NCBI GenBank assembly: GCA_903938575.1
Contig: CAJADV010000615.1
Span: 1 to 32,172, forward strand
Reading direction: 5' to 3'
DNA length: 32,172 bases
Source of the DNA: an uncultured Gammaproteobacteria bacterium
Lineage (GTDB): Bacteria > Pseudomonadota > Gammaproteobacteria > Pseudomonadales > UBA5518
Shown here: in pieces, positions 27,337 through 32,172 of the stretch
Layout: each line of letters opens with the position of its first letter
Position numbering within the stretch: position 1 is the stretch's first letter
The notes under the pieces: generated by a model
What the model was told of the DNA's origin: nothing
Seen by the model: the letters and a program-made list of their open reading frames with translations, nothing else
The model's database searches: none
Translations under genes and position numbers: made by a program

Positions 27337-28598
27337 CAGCCATACACCGGGAAGCGCGCACAAACCGCCTTCACCTTCTCGCGGGTCGCGGGAATCACGC
27401 GGGCGCTGTCGCCCTTTTCCAGCGAATCCAGCACATCGCAGATCCAGTGCGCGAGTTGCACCGTCTCGGTCAGCCCGAAGCCGCGGGTGGTGATCGCGGG
27501 GGTGCCCACACGGAAACCGCTGGTCACCGCCGGCGGGCGTGGATCGCCCGGCACGGCGTTTTTGTTGACGGTGATCCAGGCCTGGCCGAGCGCCTCGTCG
27601 GCGTCCTTGCCCGTGTAGGGTTTGTCGACGAGATTCACCAGCATCAGGTGATTGTCGGTGCCGCCCGAGACGATGTTGATGCCGCGCTCGATGATGGTGG
27701 TCGCCATGGCGCGGGCGTTGTCCAGAACCTGTTGCTGGTAGACCTTGAACTCGGGCTGCAGCGCCTCGAGGAAACTCACCGCCTTGGCCGCGATCACGTG
27801 CATCAGCGGGCCGCCCTGCGTGCCGGGGAACACGGCGGAGTTCAGCTTCTTGGTGATCTCGTCGTTGGCGCGGGCGAGGATGATGCCGCTGCGCGGACCA
27901 CGCAGCGTCTTGTGGGTAGTGCTGGTCACCACGTCGGCAAAGGGAATCGGGTTCGGGTACAGCCCCGCCGCCACCAGCCCGGAGACATGCGCCATATCCA
28001 CCAGGAAATACGCCCCGACCGCGTCGGCAATGGCGCGGAAGCGACCCCAGTCGAGCACCCGGGAATACGCCGAGAAGCCGGCGATGATGAGCTTCGGTTT
28101 GTGCTCGTGCGCGAGCCGCTCGACCTGCGCGTAATCGACCTCGCCAGTCGCGGGATCGAGGCCGTACTGAACGGCGTTGTAGATCTTGCCCGAGAAATTC
28201 GGCTTGGCGCCGTGGGTGAGGTGTCCGCCGGCATCAAGGCTCATGCCGAGGATCGTGTCGCCGTGCTTCAGCAGCGCAAGGAATGCCGCGCTGTTGGCCT
28301 GCGAGCCCGAGTGCGGCTGCACGTTGGCGTAATCCGCGCCGAAGAGCTGTTTGGCGCGCGCGATGGCGAGCTCCTCCGCCTTGTCTACTTCCTCGCAGCC
28401 ACCGTAGTAGCGCTTGCCCGGGTAGCCCTCGGCGTACTTGTTGGTGAGCGAGGATCCCTGCGCGGCGAGCACCCGTGGGCTCGCGTAGTTCTCGGAGGCG
28501 ATCAGCTCGATGTGCTCTTCCTGACGGCGCTCCTCGGCGCCGATGGCGGCGGCGAGTTCGGGATCGAAACCGGCGATGGTCATCTGCTTGTCGAACAT
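27336..28598 (-). CDS. glyA: Serine hydroxymethyltransferase
   Basis: GlyA interconverts serine and glycine with tetrahydrofolate, the main source of one-carbon units, in the cytoplasm. The 420-residue PLP enzyme has the Schiff-base lysine in [14 protein letters not shown] (near residue 230). [12 protein letters not shown] lies near the N-terminus, and the C-terminal half includes [14 protein letters not shown] use the ATG at 28598, with GAGG 8 bp upstream; a GTG three codons earlier would overlap that ribosome site. It is the first gene of a likely glyA-dedA unit. In many relatives glyA adjoins nrdR-ribD, which here lie 26 kb away. Confidence 0.97.
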   Translation of the reverse strand: MFDKQMTIAGFDPELAAAIGAEERRQEEHIELIASENYASPRVLAAQGSSLTNKYAEGYPGKRYYGGCEEVDKAEELAIARAKQLFGADYANVQPHSGSQANSAAFLALLKHGDTILGMSLDAGGHLTHGAKPNFSGKIYNAVQYGLDPATGEVDYAQVERLAHEHKPKLIIAGFSAYSRVLDWGRFRAIADAVGAYFLVDMAHVSGLVAAGLYPNPIPFADVVTSTTHKTLRGPRSGIILARANDEITKKLNSAVFPGTQGGPLMHVIAAKAVSFLEALQPEFKVYQQQVLDNARAMATTIIERGINIVSGGTDNHLMLVNLVDKPYTGKDADEALGQAWITVNKNAVPGDPRPPAVTSGFRVGTPAITTRGFGLTETVQLAHWICDVLDSLEKGDSARVIPATREKVKAVCARFPVYG

Positions 28599-28658
28599 GG
28601 GTGGCACCTCGGGCGAGCGGCAAACGCGGAGCCCGCAGTCTTGTCGGGCAAGGCCTGA

Positions 28659-28664
28659 ATTCTA
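28659..28664 (-). promoter_or_regulatory. Candidate -10 element for glyA
   Basis: TAGAAT on the minus strand, about 60 bp upstream of glyA. No -35 match lies at the proper distance, so it is tentative. Confidence 0.3.
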
Positions 28665-28702
28665 CCTGATGCTACGCGCCTGGCCGCCCGGCGGTTTTTG
28701 GT

Positions 28703-28756
28703 GTTTCGCCTGACGTTTCGCCGGGGCTGCAGCGCGTGTTAGCGTCGCGGCGCGAC
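28703..28756. promoter_or_regulatory. Repeats and palindrome upstream of the GH109 gene
   Basis: GTTTCGCC occurs twice in tandem with a 12-bp period (28703-28710 and 28715-28722). It is followed by the palindrome GTCGCG-G-CGCGAC (28744-28756), which ends only 6 bp before the GGAGG ribosome site. Both are in the glyA-GH109 divergent gap and look like regulator sites, but no regulator gene is adjacent. Confidence 0.4.
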
Positions 28757-28774
28757 AAGGCCGGAGGGCAGGAC

Positions 28775-30157
28775 GTGACAGACGCAATCAAGCGCCGGGA
28801 ATTCCTCGCTGCGGCCACGGCAGCGGCCGCCGGGGCAGGCCTTGCCGGCTGCGCACAAACGCCGCTCGCCGGCCCCACACCGGCCTCAACACAGGCAACG
28901 GACGCGGCGCCACCGCGTGCACCGGGCCAGCGCAGCATGCGCGGCTTGACCTTCGATACGCGCGGCCGGGCGCGCATAGCGATCGTGGGCACCGGGCTCC
29001 GCGGGCGCGCGGTGCTGGCGGAACTCCTCACGATCGAGGGCGCCGAGATCACGGCCATCGCGGATCTGCGACCCGCCAACGCCGCGCTGGCCCTGGAGGA
29101 CATCAAGGCGGCAAAGCGGCCGGCACCAGCGGTCTACACCGGCGGCGAGCGGGACTTCGAGCGCCTGGTGCAGCGCGACGACATCGACCTCGTCTACACC
29201 GCCACGCCCTGGGAGTGGCACGTCCCGGTCTGCCTCGCCGCACTGAACGCCGGCAAGCACGCAGCCACCGAATGCCCGGCGGGCGCAACGCTGGAGGATC
29301 TCTGGGCACTGGTCGATGCCGCCGAGCGCAACCGTCGCCACTGCCTGCAGCTCGAGAACTGCAACTACGGCTACACCGAGATGCTGGTGAACCGCCTGGT
29401 GCACGCGGGCGTGCTGGGCGAGCTGCTGCACTGCGAGGCGGCCTACCTGCATGATCTGCGCGAGATCCTCTTCGAGACCCGCGACGAGGGCCTCTGGCGA
29501 CGCGGCTGGCACACGCGCATGGACGCCAATCTCTACCCTACCCACGGGCTGGGGCCGGTGGCCCGCTATCTCGATATCCACCGCGGCGACCGCTTCGATT
29601 ACCTGGTCTCGATGAGTTCGCCCGAGGCGGGCCTCTCGGCATGGCGTGACACCAAACTCGCGGCCAACGACCCGCGCCGCGCCGAGCGCTACCTCGCGGG
29701 CGATGTGAACACCTCGCTGATCAAGACCGCGCGCGGGCGCAGCATCACGCTGCAGCACGGCGTGAGCAGCCCCCGGCCCTACTCCCGACTGAACGGCGTG
29801 CAGGGCAGCAAGGGGATTTTTCAGGACTATCCGCCACGCATCTACGTCGAGGGACAGCCCGGCGAAGAGACTTTCGGGCCGCTGGATCCCTGGCAGGCGA
29901 CACACGAGGATCCGCTCTGGCGCGAACTCGGTGAGCGTGCCCGCGAGCAGGGCGGTCACGGTGGCATGGACTTCGTAATGTGCTGGCGGCTGGTGCAATG
30001 CCTGCGCGAGGGTCTGACACCGGACTTCGACGTCTACGACGCGGCAGCGTGGAGCGCACCGCTGCCGCTCTCGCGGATCAGCGTGGCCGGCGGCAGCGCG
30101 CCGGTGAAATTCCCGGACTTCACCCGCGGCGAGTGGCAAGGCCCGAACGGCACCTGA
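28775..30157 (+). CDS. GH109-family glycosidase (Gfo/Idh/MocA fold), Tat lipoprotein
   Basis: GH109 enzymes, typified by alpha-N-acetylgalactosaminidase of Elizabethkingia, cleave glycosides through a bound NAD+. The 460-residue protein starts at a GTG with GGAGG upstream. It begins with a twin-arginine signal (KRREFLAAA) and a lipobox ending at Cys26 (GLAGC), so it should be exported folded and lipid-anchored. The Rossmann motif GTGLRG is near residue 70, TPWEWH near 147, YLHDLR with Tyr224, and YPTHGLGP with His257, both conserved in GH109. The C-terminus has GGHGGMDFVM and a DVYDAAAWSAPLPLS block typical of the family. The exact substrate is inferred only from family. It is followed by a symporter gene 9 bp downstream. 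Confidence 0.88.
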   Translation: MTDAIKRREFLAAATAAAAGAGLAGCAQTPLAGPTPASTQATDAAPPRAPGQRSMRGLTFDTRGRARIAIVGTGLRGRAVLAELLTIEGAEITAIADLRPANAALALEDIKAAKRPAPAVYTGGERDFERLVQRDDIDLVYTATPWEWHVPVCLAALNAGKHAATECPAGATLEDLWALVDAAERNRRHCLQLENCNYGYTEMLVNRLVHAGVLGELLHCEAAYLHDLREILFETRDEGLWRRGWHTRMDANLYPTHGLGPVARYLDIHRGDRFDYLVSMSSPEAGLSAWRDTKLAANDPRRAERYLAGDVNTSLIKTARGRSITLQHGVSSPRPYSRLNGVQGSKGIFQDYPPRIYVEGQPGEETFGPLDPWQATHEDPLWRELGERAREQGGHGGMDFVMCWRLVQCLREGLTPDFDVYDAAAWSAPLPLSRISVAGGSAPVKFPDFTRGEWQGPNGT

Positions 30158-30166
30158 GGCAAGACC

Positions 30167-31945
30167 ATGCAACTCGCCACGCTGGATATCTGGATCATCG
30201 CCCTGTCACTGGCAGTGGCTTTCGTGCCGGCCTTGTTGATGGCGCGTCGCGCCGGACGCAGCACGGCGGAGTTTTTCACCTCGGGGCGTGCGGCGCCGTG
30301 GTGGCTGGTGGGCGTGTCGATGGTCGCCACCACGTTTAGCACCGACACACCGAACCTGGTCACCAACCTGGTGCGCGAACACGGTGTGGCGAACAACTGG
30401 GCGTGGTGGTCCTTCCTGCTGACAGGCATGGCCACGGTGATGTTCTACGCCCGCATGTGGCGGCGCTCGGGCGTGCTCACCGATCTCGAGTTCTACGAGA
30501 TCCGCTACGCAGGGCGGGCGGCCTCGGTGGTGCGTTGCTTCCGCGCGGTGTACCTGGGCCTCGTCTTCAACGTCGTGATCATGGCCATGGTGAATCTTGC
30601 CGCGGTGAAGATCGCAAACCTCCTGCTCGGCTGGCCGATGTGGCAAACGCTCGCTGTCAGTGCGGTGCTCAACATCCTCTTCGCCGCCAGCTCGGGGCTG
30701 TGGGGCGTGCTGGTGGCGGATTTCATCCAGTTCGGCATCGCCATGGCGGGCTCCTTCGCGGCGGCGTGGTTCGCGCTGCAACGGCCCGAGGTCGGCGGGC
30801 TCGCAGGGCTGATCGAGCGCACGCCGCCCGGCACGCTGGCGATGCTGCCGGATCCCTCCGACTGGACGCTCACACTGAGCGTGCTGGTGATGCCACTGCT
30901 CGTGCAGTGGTGGTCCGTGTGGTATCCGGGCGCGGAGCCTGGTGGTGGTTCCTACATTGCGCAGCGCATGCTGGCCGCACGCAGTGAGCGCGACGCGCTG
31001 GCCGGTACGCTGCTCTTCAACGTGGCGCACTACGCGCTGCGCTCCTGGCCATGGATCATCGTGGCGCTCGCATCGCTCTTGGTGTTCCCCACCCTCGATG
31101 ACATCCGACGTGCCTTTCCGCAGGTCGATCCCACCCTGATCGGGCACGACATCGCCTACCCCGCCATGCTCAGCTTCCTGCCGGCGGGCTGGCTCGGGCT
31201 GGTGATCGCGGGGCTGGTGGCGGCCTATGTCTCCACCATCGTGACGCACCTGAACTGGGGTACGTCCTACCTCGTGCACGATCTCTACCGGCGTTTCATG
31301 CGCCCGGCCGAGAGCGAGCGCCACTACGTGCTGATCGGACGCATCGTGACGGCGCTGCTGATGCTGGTGGCGGCGCTCTTCACGACGGCGCTGGAGTCCG
31401 CACGCCAGGGTTTCACGCTGCTGCTGTCGATCGGCGCAGGTACGGGGCTGCTGTACCTGCTGCGCTGGTACTGGTGGCGCATCAATGCGCAGGCTGAAGT
31501 CGCCGCGATGCTGGGCTCACTGCTGGTGGCCGTGGGTTTCGAGGTGGCGCGCCACGCCGGACACGAAGTCGCGGGGCATCTGGTGGTGCTGCTCACGGCG
31601 GTGATCACCACGCTGGTGTGGGTGCTCGTCACGCTGCTCACCCGCCCCACCGACGACGCCACGCTGCTCGCCTTCTACCGCCTGGTCCGGCCGGCGGGTC
31701 CGGGCTGGACGCGCATCCGCGCACTCGCCGGCATCGGGCCCTCACCCGACTCGCTGCCGCAGGCGATGCTCGGCTGGGTGCTGGGCTGTGGACTGGTGTA
31801 TTGCGCGCTCTTCGGCACCGGCGCCGTGCTCTACGGACGCACCACCGCGGCGTGGATCTTCGGCGTGACGGGCGTGCTCTGCGGCTGGGGCGTAGCGCGG
31901 GTGTTGCGGGGTTTCCGCAACGCGGCGGGTGAGACGGCGGAGTAG
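30167..31945 (+). CDS. Sodium:solute symporter family transporter
   Basis: The 592-residue protein has about 13-14 membrane helices and the SSS-family features. These include the SGRAAPWWLVGVSMVATTF segment near residue 38, the ADFIQFGIAMAG helix near 185 and WWSVWYPGAEPGGG near 250. Several relatives move sugars or related compounds with sodium. Because it is 9 bp behind the GH109 gene (GAGG ribosome site), it may import the sugar that enzyme releases. That is inference, since the substrate cannot be read from the sequence. It has an extra pair of C-terminal helices after a hydrophilic loop (about residues 490-530). Confidence 0.88.
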   Translation: MQLATLDIWIIALSLAVAFVPALLMARRAGRSTAEFFTSGRAAPWWLVGVSMVATTFSTDTPNLVTNLVREHGVANNWAWWSFLLTGMATVMFYARMWRRSGVLTDLEFYEIRYAGRAASVVRCFRAVYLGLVFNVVIMAMVNLAAVKIANLLLGWPMWQTLAVSAVLNILFAASSGLWGVLVADFIQFGIAMAGSFAAAWFALQRPEVGGLAGLIERTPPGTLAMLPDPSDWTLTLSVLVMPLLVQWWSVWYPGAEPGGGSYIAQRMLAARSERDALAGTLLFNVAHYALRSWPWIIVALASLLVFPTLDDIRRAFPQVDPTLIGHDIAYPAMLSFLPAGWLGLVIAGLVAAYVSTIVTHLNWGTSYLVHDLYRRFMRPAESERHYVLIGRIVTALLMLVAALFTTALESARQGFTLLLSIGAGTGLLYLLRWYWWRINAQAEVAAMLGSLLVAVGFEVARHAGHEVAGHLVVLLTAVITTLVWVLVTLLTRPTDDATLLAFYRLVRPAGPGWTRIRALAGIGPSPDSLPQAMLGWVLGCGLVYCALFGTGAVLYGRTTAAWIFGVTGVLCGWGVARVLRGFRNAAGETAE

Positions 31946-31977
31946 ATCGACATGCCGGGGTGATGTAGGGTGGTCAC

Positions 31978-31997
31978 TGTGTGAGTCAATGTGTAAG
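31978..31997 (+). promoter_or_regulatory. Direct repeat upstream of the VapB-type antitoxin
   Basis: TGTGTGAG (31978-31985) and TGTGTAAG (31990-31997) are 12 bp apart. Type II antitoxins usually bind repeats close to their own start, so this may be the operator. No clear -10 could be assigned. Confidence 0.3.
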
Positions 31998-32008
31998 CGA
32001 GGACCCAG

Positions 32009-32172
32009 ATGGCAACCAATCTGGCAATTGACCCTGAGCTTATCGACCGGGCCCTCGCGCTAAGCGGGGAGCAAACCAAGCGCGCAGCGGTCACGAAGGC
32101 CTTGCAGGAGTTCATCGCGCGGCGCGAGCAGAAAGGCGTGCTTGAACTCTTCGGCTCGCTCGAGTGGGACGC
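32009..32172 (+). CDS. VapB-type antitoxin, N-terminal part (cut by window edge)
   Basis: From the ATG at 32009, 54 codons are visible before the edge. The sequence (MATNLAIDPELIDRALALSG, then KRAAVTKALQEFIAR and LELFGSLEWD) resembles the VapB/DUF2191 antitoxin family: a ribbon-helix-helix-like DNA-binding half, then the start of the toxin-binding tail. Family members are about 65-75 residues, so nearly all of it is here. A PIN-domain VapC toxin would be expected just outside. It lacks a strong ribosome site (GAGGACCCAG is the best match). Confidence 0.75.
   Translation, partial: MATNLAIDPELIDRALALSGEQTKRAAVTKALQEFIARREQKGVLELFGSLEWD

Noticed and set aside
28684-28699. A GC stem followed by TTTTT resembling a plus-strand terminator
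   Set aside because: No plus-strand gene ends before it, and the stem is only about four pairs.
28886-30172. A 428-codon open frame on the minus strand
   Set aside because: It is antisense to the GH109 gene and has no recognisable motif, signal peptide or ribosome site.

Overview
The window is a high-GC stretch of a gammaproteobacterial chromosome. The main reasons for that placement are a fused nuoCD inside a nuoA-N operon whose products closely follow the enterobacterial type, an nrdR-ribD pair, a dedA/glyA pair, and a TonB2-like energising operon with DUF3450 and TtpC-type proteins. I cannot place it at genus level from the sequence alone. No rRNA, tRNA, insertion sequence, phage gene or CRISPR array is visible.

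Left part (1-9.2 kb, minus strand). At the edge, nrdR is followed by a 3'-truncated ribD. Next comes a nine-gene TonB2-like operon, read right to left from a good sigma-70 promoter at about 9.18 kb to a clear intrinsic terminator at 1.43 kb. Its order is DUF3450, TtpC-like ExbB, ExbB, ExbD, ExbD, TonB, TPR protein, a second DUF3450 and a second TtpC-like ExbB. The genes overlap or lie close together. The first and last pairs are paralogous copies of one two-gene module, so one TonB core carries two versions of its accessory module. The operon presumably uses the proton-motive force to drive outer-membrane receptors, none of which is in the window.

Middle part (9.4-24.1 kb, plus strand). A complete respiratory complex I operon, nuoA-B-CD-E-F-G-H-I-J-K-L-M-N, is intact, with gaps of 20 bp or less or short overlaps. 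All iron-sulphur ligand motifs I looked for are present, including those for N7 in NuoG. It diverges from the TonB operon across a roughly 420 bp non-coding region.

Right part (24.1-32.2 kb). A repeat-rich intergenic stretch is followed by a two-CBS-domain protein (minus), a TerC/Alx-type membrane protein (plus), a YkvA/DUF1232 protein (plus), a bidirectional terminator, then dedA and glyA (minus, glyA upstream), with a 17-codon micro-ORF wedged between them. Divergent from glyA is a two-gene unit: a Tat-exported lipoprotein of the GH109 (Gfo/Idh/MocA-like) glycosidase family and a sodium:solute symporter, plausibly a sugar release and uptake pair. A VapB-type antitoxin gene begins at the right edge and is cut by it.

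The most notable items are the duplicated DUF3450-TtpC module, the tandem ExbD pair, the GH109/symporter unit with repeats in its upstream region, the glyA-dedA micro-ORF, and the repeats around the CBS gene. Much of the rest, above all the nuo operon, is ordinary core metabolism.
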